DNA of 45,801 bases from an uncultured Pseudomonadota bacterium (lineage in GTDB: Bacteria > Pseudomonadota > Gammaproteobacteria > Steroidobacterales > Steroidobacteraceae), in NCBI GenBank assembly GCA_903898785.1, contig CAIUGU010000069.1, positions 1 to 45,801 on the forward strand. The letters run 5' to 3'. This document shows positions 7,208 to 15,541 of the stretch, piece by piece (within the stretch, counting starts at the first letter, position 1; each line of letters begins with the position of its first letter). The notes beneath the pieces are model-generated. The model was given only the letters and a program-made list of their open reading frames with translations. It searched no databases and was not told the origin of the DNA. The position numbers and the translations under genes are program-made.

Positions 7208-9022
7208 TCAAGTCCATCCGCATTGCTGGCCCCTGTTCTTCTCCGCCAGCCAGGCCAGCAGCGGCTGGAAGTACTCGATGAGGGCCGACGCATCCATTTC
7301 CCGCGTACCCGTCAGCTTCTCGAGCGTCACAGGCCATGGCTCGCTCTGCCCGGCTTCGAGCATCGCCCTGAGTCGCGCGCCCGCTTCCTTGCTGCCGGCG
7401 ACCGAGCATTCATGCAGCGGCCCCTTGAAGCCCGCCGCATCGCACAGCGCCTTGTGGAACTGGAACTGCAGGATGAACGACAGGAAGTAGCGCGTGTAAG
7501 GCACGTTTGCCGCAACGTGGTACTTGGCCGCCGCGTCGAACTGCGATTCGTCGCGGGGGCTTGCGGGTGCGATGCCCTGATACTGTCGACGCATCTCCCA
7601 CCACGTACGGTTGTAGTCCGCGGGCTTGATTTCGCCCGAGAAGACTTTCCACCGCCACTCGTCGATGACCTTGCCGAACGGCAGGAACGCGATCTTGTCC
7701 GCAGCCATCTTCATCTGCGTATTGATGATGGCCTCGTTGCTGGGTTTCACCGCGCGCGCAAGCCCGATGCCCGCGAGATAACCCGGCGTCACCGAAAGGT
7801 TCACCGTGTCGCCGATGGCTTCGTGGAAGCCGTCGTGCGCGCCGCCCTGGAACAGGTACGGCAGCTTGTTGTAGCTCAGGTCGTAGTAGAGGTGCCCGAG
7901 CTCGTGGTAGATCGTGAACAGCTCTTCCTCGTTCGGCTGCATGCACATCTTGATGCGCACGTCCTCCTTGGTATCGATCGTCCACGCACTGGCATGGCAG
8001 ACGACATCGCGGTCACGTGGCCGGGTGAGCATCGATCGCTCCCAGAACGTCGCGGGCAGCGCCGCGAAACCCAGCGACGTATAGAAGCTCTCCGCCGAGC
8101 GGGTCATGCGAAGGGCATCCCACTTCTGCTCCTTGAGCGCGCGATCGGCGGATTCCACCTTGACGGACGGATACGGCTGCAGCAGGTCGTCGTAGATCTT
8201 GTTCCACTGCTGGCCCCACAGGTTGCCGAGCAGATGCGCCGGGATCGGCTCGCCGGGCTTCACCTTGTCCTCGCCGTACTGCGTCGCGAGCCGCGTGCGC
8301 GTGTAGCAGTGCATGGCCTCGTACAGCGGCTTCACCTGGTTCCACAGCTTCTCGGTGACAGCGGTGAACTCCTCCGGCGACATGTCGTAACCCGAGCGCC
8401 ACATCGCACCCATGTCCGCATAGCCGAGTTCGCGCGCACCCTGGTTCGCCAGCTCGACGAAGCGTTCATAGTCCTTGCGCATCTGCGCGCCCTGGTCGTG
8501 CCAGCCGGTCCATAGCTTCAACGCCTCAGCGTAGTCACGCGTCGCGCCGAGACGCTCACCGAGCACATCGACGCCTTCGCAACCGGAGTCCCCCGCGACG
8601 CAGAACTTCGCCTGCCCGTACGCCGCCTCCAGCCTGGCATCGAGCTGCGTCAGCTCTGCACGCAACGCAGGGTCGTTGGGCGCGGGTGAGCTGACCCCTT
8701 GGCGCAGCAGCGCGATGGCGCGGGCACTGGCGGGCAACATCGGCTGGCCGTCGAACTGCTTGGCCTGTTCGACAGCCGAATTGAAGTACGCGAGGAAGCG
8801 GTCGTTGGTCCGCGCGTTGATCGCCTCGGTGTCGGGCGTGATGTAGGTGGCTTGCACCCAGCCGGCTTGCGCGCCCTCGACATGAAGGGCCGAAAACTCC
8901 TTGTTCAGCCGCTCGACGAACTGGTCGGCTGTCTCCTTCGGAGCGGTGGCCTGCTGCTGGCACGCCGCGAGGCCGAGCACGACCAGCACCGCCAACGAGA
9001 CTTTCCGGTTCGTCACCCGCAT
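7208..9022 (-). CDS. Peptidase family M2 (ACE-like) lipoprotein
   Basis: 604 residues, zinc dipeptidyl carboxypeptidase fold. The lipobox LGLAAC places Cys21 at the mature N-terminus, so it is membrane-anchored in the periplasm. The zinc site is complete: H373 and H377 in HELGH and E401 in EAIGD, the same 24-residue spacing as in human ACE. Further family landmarks are the YNKLPYLFQGGAHDGFHEA stretch and WWEMRRQYQGI. Length matches a single ACE domain. The start at 9022 has AGAGGAAGGGG just upstream; a longer frame to 9103 would bury the lipobox. It is divergent from the GST gene at 9102 with about 80 bp between. It probably trims peptides for nutrition or envelope turnover. Confidence 0.95.
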   Translation of the reverse strand: MRVTNRKVSLAVLVVLGLAACQQQATAPKETADQFVERLNKEFSALHVEGAQAGWVQATYITPDTEAINARTNDRFLAYFNSAVEQAKQFDGQPMLPASARAIALLRQGVSSPAPNDPALRAELTQLDARLEAAYGQAKFCVAGDSGCEGVDVLGERLGATRDYAEALKLWTGWHDQGAQMRKDYERFVELANQGARELGYADMGAMWRSGYDMSPEEFTAVTEKLWNQVKPLYEAMHCYTRTRLATQYGEDKVKPGEPIPAHLLGNLWGQQWNKIYDDLLQPYPSVKVESADRALKEQKWDALRMTRSAESFYTSLGFAALPATFWERSMLTRPRDRDVVCHASAWTIDTKEDVRIKMCMQPNEEELFTIYHELGHLYYDLSYNKLPYLFQGGAHDGFHEAIGDTVNLSVTPGYLAGIGLARAVKPSNEAIINTQMKMAADKIAFLPFGKVIDEWRWKVFSGEIKPADYNRTWWEMRRQYQGIAPASPRDESQFDAAAKYHVAANVPYTRYFLSFILQFQFHKALCDAAGFKGPLHECSVAGSKEAGARLRAMLEAGQSEPWPVTLEKLTGTREMDASALIEYFQPLLAWLAEKNRGQQCGWT

Positions 9023-9101
9023 GACCCCTTCCTCTTGCCTTGACCGCTCGGGGCAGGGTACTAAGTAAGCCACGCTTCGCCTAGATGGACCCTCTTGCCT
9101 C

Positions 9102-9749
9102 ATGTATACGCTGTATTACTCCCCCGGCACCGCGAGCCTCGCCGTCCACTGGATGCTGATCCACCTTGGGGTGCCGTTCAGCCTCGATCTCGTCGACCTG
9201 AAGGCCAATGCACAGCGCTCGCCCAGGTACCTCGCCATCAATCCGAGCGGGTTCGTGCCGGCGCTGGTCGTGGACGGCAAGGCATATGCCGAGTGTGCGG
9301 CGCTGCTGATGCTGCTCGCCGAGCGCCATCCCCAAGCGGGCCTGGAACCCCCCCGCGGCGCCCCGGAGCGGGCCGAGTACCTGCAATGGTTCTTCTACCT
9401 TGCCAATACGGTGCAACCCGCGTTTCGGGCATGGTTCTATCCGGACGAGATCGCTGGCACCGCGAACAACGAGGCAACGAAGACCCACGCGCGGTCGAAG
9501 ATCGAAGCCTGCTTCACGCGGCTCGACGACGCCTTTGCCGATGGGCGCCCCTGCCTCGCAGGCGACCGCCTGTCCGCAGTCGACTTCCTGGCCACCATGC
9601 TCGCGCGCTGGTCGCGTAACATGCCGCGGCCGGCCACCCGCTTTGCGCACCTGTTGCCCTACATAGACCGCATGCGGAGCCTGCCCTCGCTGCAGGAAGT
9701 GCATGCGCGGGAAGGACTGACCGACTGGATCACCCCGGCGCCGGCGTGA
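9102..9749 (+). CDS. Glutathione S-transferase family protein
   Basis: 215 residues, cytosolic. The thioredoxin-like N-terminal half has MYTLYYSPGTASLAVHWML and the cis-proline glutathione site NPSGFVPALVVDGKAYAECAAL; the usual ESxAI is EC-AAL here. The C-terminal helical half includes WFFYLANTVQPAF and the N-capping motif LAGDRLSAVDFLA. Divergent from the M2 peptidase and 31 bp ahead of the exported VOC gene at 9781, so the latter two may be cotranscribed. Substrate unknown; a glyoxalase-like pairing of GST and VOC chemistry is unlikely because the VOC protein is exported. Confidence 0.93.
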   Translation: MYTLYYSPGTASLAVHWMLIHLGVPFSLDLVDLKANAQRSPRYLAINPSGFVPALVVDGKAYAECAALLMLLAERHPQAGLEPPRGAPERAEYLQWFFYLANTVQPAFRAWFYPDEIAGTANNEATKTHARSKIEACFTRLDDAFADGRPCLAGDRLSAVDFLATMLARWSRNMPRPATRFAHLLPYIDRMRSLPSLQEVHAREGLTDWITPAPA

Positions 9750-9780
9750 AGCGCCAGCGAAACAACAAGGAACCCTTGCC

Positions 9781-10788
9781 ATGATCCGACTGCTCCCTCG
9801 CGCCACGCTGGCGGCCGCCCTCGCGTGTCTCGCCCTGCTGACCGCCCACAGCGCGGGGGCACAGGCGCCGGCCGGCAGAATGGTGCAGCCGCGGCTGATC
9901 ATTCACGTCGTCCCGGACCTCGAGAAGTCCGTGGCCTTCTACACCGAGGGTGTCGGCTACGACGTGATCTCGCCGCCGGCTGAGCTCAAGGCTTCAACGC
10001 TCGTGCACAAGGCCGTATCCACCGCAGCCACTGCCAAGGCCAGGGCGGCCACACTGCACATTCCGGGGTCGAACCTGCAGCTGCAGCTCGTGCAGTTCTC
10101 CGGGATAGAGGGCAAGCCGTTCACGCAGCACCACTACGATCCGGGCGTCACGCGCTTCTCGGTACAGGTACGCGACGTCTACAAGGCGTTCAACCGCGTG
10201 AAGGATCGCGGCGTCATCGTGGATTCGACGAGCGCCGGACCCGTCTACACGCAGCGGCCGGCCAACAATACGCAGGCCGTCATGCTGCGCGACCCCGACG
10301 GCTTCGTGCTGGAGTTCGTCGAGGCTGGCGTCATGCCGCCGACAGACGTGCCGGAATCGAGCAATGTGTACAACGCTCGGGCGTCGCTGGCGCTCGACAA
10401 GCTCGAGGTGTCCACCGTCTTCTATCGCGACCTGCTCGGATTCGAGATCAGCCCGCCCAACAAGGCCAACGACGCCGTGCTCGCCCTCGAAGGGACGCCA
10501 CGCGCATCGGTGCTGCTGGCCCGGTCGATGCCGCCCGGCTCGAACAACATGTGGGTCCTCTGGGAATTCAGCGATATCGAGAAAGTGAAGCGTTCCCCGA
10601 ACGTGCAGGACCCCGGCGCCTCGGCCATCTCCGTGCAGGTCGAGAACCTGCCCGCGTTGCTCAAGAGGATGCAGGCGGCCGGCATCACGATCGAGACGCC
10701 GGGAGGCGCACCCGTGGCGCTCGGCGACGGCCACAAGGGCGCGTTGGTCCGCAGCCCGGACGGGCTGCTCATCGAACTCGTGGAGTAG
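9781..10788 (+). CDS. Exported protein with two VOC domains (second copy)
   Basis: 335 residues, the same length and layout as the protein at 2120. The signal peptide is ATLAAALACLALLTAHSAGAQ. Domain one (about 38-180) begins RLIIHVVPDLEKSVAFY, with the metal His present, and ends RDPDGFVLEFVEAG. Domain two (about 195-335) begins ASLALDKLEVSTVFYRDLLG and ends RSPDGLLIELVE. AAGGAACCC about 8 bases upstream supports the start. It follows the GST gene closely. The metal-binding His and Glu look better preserved in domain one here than in the 2120 protein. Substrate unknown; the periplasmic location separates it from classical glyoxalase I. Confidence 0.87.
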   Translation: MIRLLPRATLAAALACLALLTAHSAGAQAPAGRMVQPRLIIHVVPDLEKSVAFYTEGVGYDVISPPAELKASTLVHKAVSTAATAKARAATLHIPGSNLQLQLVQFSGIEGKPFTQHHYDPGVTRFSVQVRDVYKAFNRVKDRGVIVDSTSAGPVYTQRPANNTQAVMLRDPDGFVLEFVEAGVMPPTDVPESSNVYNARASLALDKLEVSTVFYRDLLGFEISPPNKANDAVLALEGTPRASVLLARSMPPGSNNMWVLWEFSDIEKVKRSPNVQDPGASAISVQVENLPALLKRMQAAGITIETPGGAPVALGDGHKGALVRSPDGLLIELVE

Positions 10789-10905
10789 GACTCGATCGCC
10801 ATCGGGATGACCCGGGCCACGCGATTGCTTTTGCAGCTCGCGTGCGTCCAACATCGCCTGATTGCGCCCGCCTGGTCGGGTCGTCTCTCGCATTCTGGAT
10901 GGTGC

Positions 10906-11709
10906 ATGCACACGCTCAAACGGCCTCACCCCTCCCGATTCGCCGGCAGCGTGCTGGCCATCCTTGCCGGCCTCACGCTGTGCGGAACCAGCCATGCCCA
11001 GATGTTCGAGCCCAGGACTGCGCTCGAGGATACGAAGCTCTACTTCACCGCGCCGCTGCGGTGGGATCGGACGGACTGGCTGTACTTCGGCTCGACGCTG
11101 GCCGCCGTTGCCGTGGCCCATGAATTCGACGACAACGTGCGCAACCACTTCGTCGCGGACCCGGCGGCGGCCATCGGCACGGCGGACCGGAACGGCACGC
11201 GGGATGCGTTGCCCGCCGTCGCCCTGCTCGCCGGCACGTGGGCCTATGCCGCCCTGATCGACAGCAAGGACGGCTACTACGAAACAGGAACGATGCTGGA
11301 GGCGGGCGTCCTCACCGCGGCGAGTACGACCCTCTTCAAGCTCGCGATCGGACGCGAGCGGCCGCATGAGACGCTGCAGGTCGACAGCTGGTTCGCCAGC
11401 GGCGACTCGTTCCCATCCGCGCACGCGAGCTTGAGCTTCGCAATGGGAACGGTCTTTGCCGAGTCGGGCAGCGACCGCTATCGCTGGATCCGCCGCACGC
11501 TGGGCTATGGCGCCGCGGGACTCACTTCGTACTGGCGACTGAAGGGCAATGCGCACTGGACGTCGGACGTGGTGGCGGGTGCTGCGCTCGGCTTCACGAC
11601 GGCGCAATTCGTCATGAATCGACGGGACCATTCGCATCGCCGCGTGACCACCAGCGTCGTCCCGGTCGATGGCGGGCTCGCGCTCGCGTTCACGCTGCCG
11701 TTGAACTGA
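10906..11709 (+). CDS. PAP2-family acid phosphatase, exported
   Basis: 267 residues. A signal peptide (AGSVLAILAGLTLCGTSHAQ) is followed by a PAP2/vanadium-haloperoxidase-like domain. The three phosphatase motifs are present: KLAIGRERPHE (K-x6-RP), SFPSAHAS (PSGH type, with Ala for Gly) and RLKGNAHWTSD (R-x5-H-x3-D), the last supplying the nucleophilic His. Transmembrane segments are weaker than in lipid phosphatases such as PgpB, so it may be soluble or beta-associated. The start 10906 is chosen because the signal peptide begins there; the frame is open upstream to 10807. It would remove phosphate from lipids or small esters in the periplasm. It shares a terminator with the convergent dgkA. 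Confidence 0.9.
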   Translation: MHTLKRPHPSRFAGSVLAILAGLTLCGTSHAQMFEPRTALEDTKLYFTAPLRWDRTDWLYFGSTLAAVAVAHEFDDNVRNHFVADPAAAIGTADRNGTRDALPAVALLAGTWAYAALIDSKDGYYETGTMLEAGVLTAASTTLFKLAIGRERPHETLQVDSWFASGDSFPSAHASLSFAMGTVFAESGSDRYRWIRRTLGYGAAGLTSYWRLKGNAHWTSDVVAGAALGFTTAQFVMNRRDHSHRRVTTSVVPVDGGLALAFTLPLN

Positions 11710-11725
11710 CTCCGCAGGGCGCCTG

Positions 11726-11768
11726 GGTGTGGAGTCTCGACAGGAGCAACCCGTTGAGACTCCACACC
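11726..11768. terminator. Bidirectional terminator between PAP2 gene and dgkA
   Basis: Perfect 13-bp arms GGTGTGGAGTCTC (11726-11738) and GAGACTCCACACC (11756-11768) around a 17-nt loop. The right arm reaches the first base of the dgkA stop codon. Its position between convergent genes supports a shared terminator; T-runs are absent. Confidence 0.65.
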
Positions 11769-12121
11769 TAGCCCAGCAGGCTGCGCAGGAACGCGGCCGC
11801 GACTGCGAGAGCGGCCAGGCTCGCGACAAGCACCGCCGCGGCTGCGCAATCCTTCGCGAGCTTGATGCGGGGATGCTGCTCGGGGTGCAGGTGATCGGCC
11901 AGCGCTTCGAGCGCGGTGTTGATGAGTTCCGCCGCGAAGACGCCGGCGATGGCGATCGCAATCAGGGCCCACCAGACCGGCGCGGGTTGCACCCAGGCCA
12001 GGACCAGCAGGATCGCAACGGCAGCCGCCACCTGTGTGCGGAAGCTCTTCTCGGACCGCAGGGCGGCGCCGATGCCCGCCAGGGCAAAAGACAGGCGGCG
12101 ATGGAAGGGCTGGTTCTTCAC
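11768..12121 (-). CDS. dgkA: Diacylglycerol kinase (DgkA family)
   Basis: 117 residues, a small inner-membrane enzyme that phosphorylates diacylglycerol (or undecaprenol in some relatives). Signatures: an N-terminal amphipathic part with GIGAALRSEKSFRTQ, three hydrophobic helices, and the family motif ELINTALEALAD followed by HPRIKLAKDCAAAAVL. The start is taken as GTG at 12121, with GAGG about 10 bases upstream. This gives the usual length and places it 22 bp after the methyltransferase gene; ATG codons further up (12166, 12172) lie inside that gene. It is the last gene of a minus-strand operon reaching back to 15485. Recycling of diacylglycerol would fit the lipid chemistry suggested by its neighbours. 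Confidence 0.92.
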   Translation of the reverse strand: MKNQPFHRRLSFALAGIGAALRSEKSFRTQVAAAVAILLVLAWVQPAPVWWALIAIAIAGVFAAELINTALEALADHLHPEQHPRIKLAKDCAAAAVLVASLAALAVAAAFLRSLLG

Positions 12122-12143
12122 GCAAGGAACCTCGAGTTGAAGC

Positions 12144-13010
12144 CTATCGTACCCTACCGGCCACATCGACATGGCCGACGACGAGCCGGGACTGTCCGTC
12201 CCGCACCCACGCGAGCCGCCTCTGCAGCCACGCTTCAATGGACGCGCGCTCGTCCAGAGCCACTTCGGCAGCCGCAGACGCCCATCCCGTGATCAGCTCG
12301 GTCTGCAGCGCGGACTGTGCGGCGTCGATGCGCCAATCGCTGTGCTCTGCGCGGACCTCATATCCCAGCCGCTCCAGCAGCCGCACTGTACGGGTCGCCG
12401 CGTCCGGACCCAGCGCGGGGCCAAACCCTTTCTCCGTGCGCTGATGGTCGTTCACGAGATCCCGGATGCGGGCGTCGAGCGGATCGACCGGCGTGCAATC
12501 GATGCGGCCGTCGTAGCTCAATGCAAACAGGATGGAGCACCCGCTTTCCACGCAGCGGCGCCCGAGGTCCTCGAGCCAGACATCCGAGACGAGGTCCAGC
12601 AGCGCCGCGGTCGAGACCAGGTCGAAGCGCGTGAAATCGATCGTGCCGAGATCGCGGGCGAGATCGACCTGCAGCCGATCGACGCGGCAACTTAAGCCCG
12701 CGTTTTGCAATGTCAGAGACTTGCCGGCCGTCCCTACGGCAACGTCGTTGGCCGCCGCCCACGTTGAGAGACGCTCCGGCATCGCGCCCAGCAGCACCGG
12801 ATCGTGGTCGGCCAGCACCCACTGCTGCAGTCCGCCGAGTCGCGGAGCGAGATAGCGAAGGTTCGAACCCGTCCCCGTCGCGAGGTCGAGTACATGCACC
12901 GATCGATCCCGCGGCAGCGACGGCGCGATCCAGTCGATGAGGTCCGGGGGACGCGCAGCCGTATCCGCCGGTTCGCGCAAGCCAAGCCAGTCGGCACTGA
13001 ATCCGGTCAT
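12144..13010 (-). CDS. Class I SAM-dependent methyltransferase
   Basis: 288 residues, cytosolic. Motif I is HVLDLATGTGSNLRYLAPRL (residues about 39-58), followed by an acidic strand end (VLADHDPVLL) and FDLVSTAALLDLVSD at the post-motif position. The C-terminal part (about 200-288) is helical. The start at 13010 overlaps the glycosyltransferase stop by ATGA, so translation is likely coupled; a longer frame to 13064 lies inside that gene. Acceptor unknown. It sits between a GT4 glycosyltransferase and DgkA in a five-gene operon, which suggests methylation of a small or lipid-linked product rather than nucleic acid. Confidence 0.9.
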   Translation of the reverse strand: MTGFSADWLGLREPADTAARPPDLIDWIAPSLPRDRSVHVLDLATGTGSNLRYLAPRLGGLQQWVLADHDPVLLGAMPERLSTWAAANDVAVGTAGKSLTLQNAGLSCRVDRLQVDLARDLGTIDFTRFDLVSTAALLDLVSDVWLEDLGRRCVESGCSILFALSYDGRIDCTPVDPLDARIRDLVNDHQRTEKGFGPALGPDAATRTVRLLERLGYEVRAEHSDWRIDAAQSALQTELITGWASAAAEVALDERASIEAWLQRRLAWVRDGQSRLVVGHVDVAGRVR

Positions 13011-14062
13011 GAGTGAAGTATCCTGTCGAGCACCGAAGCCAGCTTCCGCGCGGAATCCTGCCACTGTGGCAGGCGACTGCGAACAGCCAATGCCCCTTGC
13101 CGCAGCGAGGCGCGCAAGTCGGCGTCGGCGAAGAAGCGGCGCAGCGCCACACGCAGCGCCGTCAAGTCACCAGGCGGAACGATGAGTCCGGCGTGCTCGC
13201 CGACCAGCTCTGCAATCGCACCGGTCCGCGTACTGATCACCGGCACGCCCCGGGCCAGCGCTTCAGCCACCACCATGCCATAGCCCTCGTACCGCGTCGG
13301 GAGCACGAACAGATCCGCCGCCGCATACGCTCGCGCCACCATCGCATCATCCCCTTCGCCCGCGAACGTGACGCGCTTCAGCAGGCCGTGGCTGCGGACT
13401 TGTTCCTGCAGGCTGCCTGACATGCGCTCATCACCCATCGCGCCCCCGACGCAGTCGAGTCGCCACTCGAACGCCTTGAGGCCGGACAGCGCCGCGAACA
13501 GCAGGTCATGACCCTTGCGGGCGGTCAGCGTGGCCACGCACAACAGCGTGAGCTCGCTGGAACCGGATCCGGACGCGGCCGGCGCAGTCGCGGTGCCGGG
13601 TTCGACGACGGTGACATGCTCAGGCGGAATACCATAGTCACGCAACGTGCTCCGCGTTGCCGCGCTCGTCACGATGACGGCCCGGGTGGTGGCGAGCGCC
13701 CGCCGCTCCGCGGTCTTGAGCGCATCGGCCTGCGCGGGTGTCAGACCCGTTTCCAGCGCGAGCGGATGATGCACGAGCCCGACGAGTCGCAGCCTGCGGG
13801 CTTCGGCCTCTGCAATGTCCGGCATGGCGCCGAAGGCGAGTCCGTCCACGATCACGAGCCTGTCGTCCGGGATCGCGGCCAGCGTCGCTCGGGCCGCATC
13901 GAGGGCTGCCGCCGACGGAAAGGGAAACCCGGCATCGAGCGAATGGACCTCGACCTGCCACCCGAGATCGCGCAGGCCGGCGATGATCTCCCGATCATAG
14001 CCATAGCCGCCCGTTCTCGTATTGAGATCGCCGGGCAACACGAAGGACAGCAAACGGGACAT
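13007..14062 (-). CDS. GT4-family glycosyltransferase
   Basis: 351 residues, GT-B fold. N-terminal domain: MSRLLSFVLPGDLNTRTGGYGYDREI, the usual GGxxxY loop. C-terminal domain: LCVATLTARKGHDLLFAAL, with the Arg/Lys that contact the donor phosphates (R182, K183), then the E-x7-E motif in YEGYGMVVAEALARGVPVIS (E259, E267). This is typical of retaining enzymes that use nucleotide sugars. Its stop overlaps the methyltransferase start (ATGA), and it begins 27 bp after the PTPS-like gene. The acceptor is unknown. In this operon it could add a sugar to a pterin-like, lipid or polyisoprenoid product; that is inference. Confidence 0.93.
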   Translation of the reverse strand: MSRLLSFVLPGDLNTRTGGYGYDREIIAGLRDLGWQVEVHSLDAGFPFPSAAALDAARATLAAIPDDRLVIVDGLAFGAMPDIAEAEARRLRLVGLVHHPLALETGLTPAQADALKTAERRALATTRAVIVTSAATRSTLRDYGIPPEHVTVVEPGTATAPAASGSGSSELTLLCVATLTARKGHDLLFAALSGLKAFEWRLDCVGGAMGDERMSGSLQEQVRSHGLLKRVTFAGEGDDAMVARAYAAADLFVLPTRYEGYGMVVAEALARGVPVISTRTGAIAELVGEHAGLIVPPGDLTALRVALRRFFADADLRASLRQGALAVRSRLPQWQDSARKLASVLDRILHS

Positions 14063-14089
14063 TCGTTCTTTGGCTTCAGGCTTCAGACT

Positions 14090-14497
14090 TCAGGAATGCC
14101 TGACGACACCTTCGTAGCCGGCCCATGCGATGTGGGATTCGTGGATCACCACTTTCAGGCTGACAACGCCGGCGGCGGCGGGGCCGAGCTTGCCGGCCTT
14201 GATGCGGTCCACCATGCGCTCGAACAGCACTCGTGCCAGGAACTCGGTCGTGGTGTTCTTGCCCGCGAACTCCGGCACGTCGTCGAGGTTGCGGTAGTTG
14301 TACGCCGCCACGATCTCCTTGAGGGCCGTGCTGGCGAGACCGATGTCCACGACGAGGCCGTCGGCATCGAGCTCGGGCCGGCGAAACTCGACGTCGACCA
14401 CGAACGTGGCGCCGTGCAGGCGCTGCGCGGGTCCGAACACCTCGCCGCGGAAACTGTGGGCAATCATCAGGTGATCGCGAACGCTGACTGAGTACAT
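14090..14497 (-). CDS. PTPS/QueD-fold protein lacking catalytic residues
   Basis: 135 residues, aligned by eye with E. coli QueD and 6-pyruvoyltetrahydropterin synthases over its whole length. Kept: H14 and H28, matching two of three zinc His; the [14 protein letters not shown] helix; and E120 in [10 protein letters not shown], matching the pterin-anchoring Glu. Changed: the catalytic Cys is A24, the third zinc His (LHGH) is A30 (LHGA), and the catalytic Asp-His pair is N67-Y68. It is therefore unlikely to run the QueD or PTPS reaction and may bind a pterin-like ligand or have new chemistry. It sits 7 bp after the BchC-like dehydrogenase gene, in the same operon. The frame is intact and the fold motifs are conserved, which argues against decay. 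Confidence 0.88.
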   Translation of the reverse strand: MYSVSVRDHLMIAHSFRGEVFGPAQRLHGATFVVDVEFRRPELDADGLVVDIGLASTALKEIVAAYNYRNLDDVPEFAGKNTTTEFLARVLFERMVDRIKAGKLGPAAAGVVSLKVVIHESHIAWAGYEGVVRHS

Positions 14498-14504
14498 GAG
14501 GATC

Positions 14505-15485
14505 CTAGTAATTGATGCGATGGCAGAGAACGTCGCCGCCTGCCGCGAGTCGCGGCATGACGGCGGGAAGATCGGCGAAGGCGGACTCGCTGTTGATCAG
14601 GACATCAAGGCGCTCGTCGGCCAGGAGTTCGAGGACACGGGCGAACCGGCGCTCGTGGCTCCATGTCGCCCGATGGGACGGTGCGATGCTGCCCACCTGC
14701 GACGATTTCAACGTGAGGCGAAGCGCATGGAACGCTTCCCCGAGCGGCAAGGGGACGAGCTTGTTGCCGTACCAGCTCATTTCGATGACGGTCGCCTCGA
14801 AGGCGGCGAGGTTGAGCGCGAGCAGCAGTCCGGGAGGTGCGCCGCTTGCGTGGATGATCTTGTCGACCTGCTGTGCCCTGTTCGCCAGAGCCGCCGACGG
14901 CGTCGAGAACGCCACACCGAGTGCATTGGCCAAGGCTTCGCGTTGCGGATTGATGTCGATCAGCACGACGTCGAACCCGGCGGCGCGGGCAAGCCACGCG
15001 ACAAGCGACCCCACGACACCCGCGCCGATCACCGCCACGCGATCACCCTGCTGCAACCCGGCGTCCCAGAAGCCATTCAGTGCGGTCTCGAGATTCGCAG
15101 CCAGCACCCCCCTTCCCGCAGGGATCGAGTCCGGCAGGACATGCGCCGCCGTAGCGGGAACGACGTACCGCGTCTGGTGCGGATACAGGCAAAAGACGGT
15201 CTTGCCCTTGAGCGCCTCGGGACCTTGCTCGACCGCGCCAACGTTCGCGTAGCCGTACTTCACCGGTCCGGGAAACTCGCCCTCCTGGAAAGGGGCTCGC
15301 ATGCGGGCATATTCGGCCGGAGGGACCTCGCCACGGAAGACCAGCGCTTCCGTGCCGCGGCTGACGCCGCTGAACAGCGTCCGCACGAGCACTTCGCCCG
15401 ACCGGACCGCAGGCAGGGGCCCGGTGCGCAGCTCACCCTGGCCGGGGGCCACGACCCAGAATGCGGAAGCCTCGCTGCCTGACAT
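14505..15485 (-). CDS. BchC-like MDR dehydrogenase (zinc-binding alcohol dehydrogenase family)
   Basis: 326 residues. The N-terminal part has [20 protein letters not shown] and [18 protein letters not shown], typical of the MDR branch that includes BchC (bacteriochlorophyllide dehydrogenase). The Rossmann motif is [20 protein letters not shown], followed by [11 protein letters not shown], which favours NAD. Cysteines expected for catalytic zinc are missing at SGVSRGTE, so the mechanism may be zinc-free. The start 15485 is chosen because similarity begins there; the frame is open to 15632. First gene of the minus-strand operon, divergent from the CDP-alcohol transferase with 56 bp between. No other photosynthesis gene is present, so a role in bacteriochlorophyll synthesis is not proposed. 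Confidence 0.88.
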   Translation of the reverse strand: MSGSEASAFWVVAPGQGELRTGPLPAVRSGEVLVRTLFSGVSRGTEALVFRGEVPPAEYARMRAPFQEGEFPGPVKYGYANVGAVEQGPEALKGKTVFCLYPHQTRYVVPATAAHVLPDSIPAGRGVLAANLETALNGFWDAGLQQGDRVAVIGAGVVGSLVAWLARAAGFDVVLIDINPQREALANALGVAFSTPSAALANRAQQVDKIIHASGAPPGLLLALNLAAFEATVIEMSWYGNKLVPLPLGEAFHALRLTLKSSQVGSIAPSHRATWSHERRFARVLELLADERLDVLINSESAFADLPAVMPRLAAGGDVLCHRINY

Positions 15486-15541
15486 GTTGGTTAGAATGCG
15501 AAGAATGGACAGGATGGACAAGAACCGGACAAGTGTACGCG

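Noticed and set aside
6959..8515. 518-residue plus-strand frame opposite the M2 peptidase
   Set aside because: Shadow of a strongly supported gene with a complete HELGH zinc site; composition is dominated by Arg, His and Leu.
9994..11961. 655-residue minus-strand frame across the VOC, PAP2 and dgkA genes
   Set aside because: It runs antisense to three genes with clear domains and shows no recognisable protein features.
11768..12238. Longer DgkA starting at 12238 or at the internal ATGs 12166/12172
   Set aside because: These starts lie within the methyltransferase gene and extend the protein past the usual DgkA length with unrelated Gly/Ser/Arg text.
14090..14497. Annotation as queD or a functional 6-pyruvoyltetrahydropterin synthase
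   Set aside because: Catalytic Cys, Asp and His and one zinc His are replaced, so the named activity is not supported.
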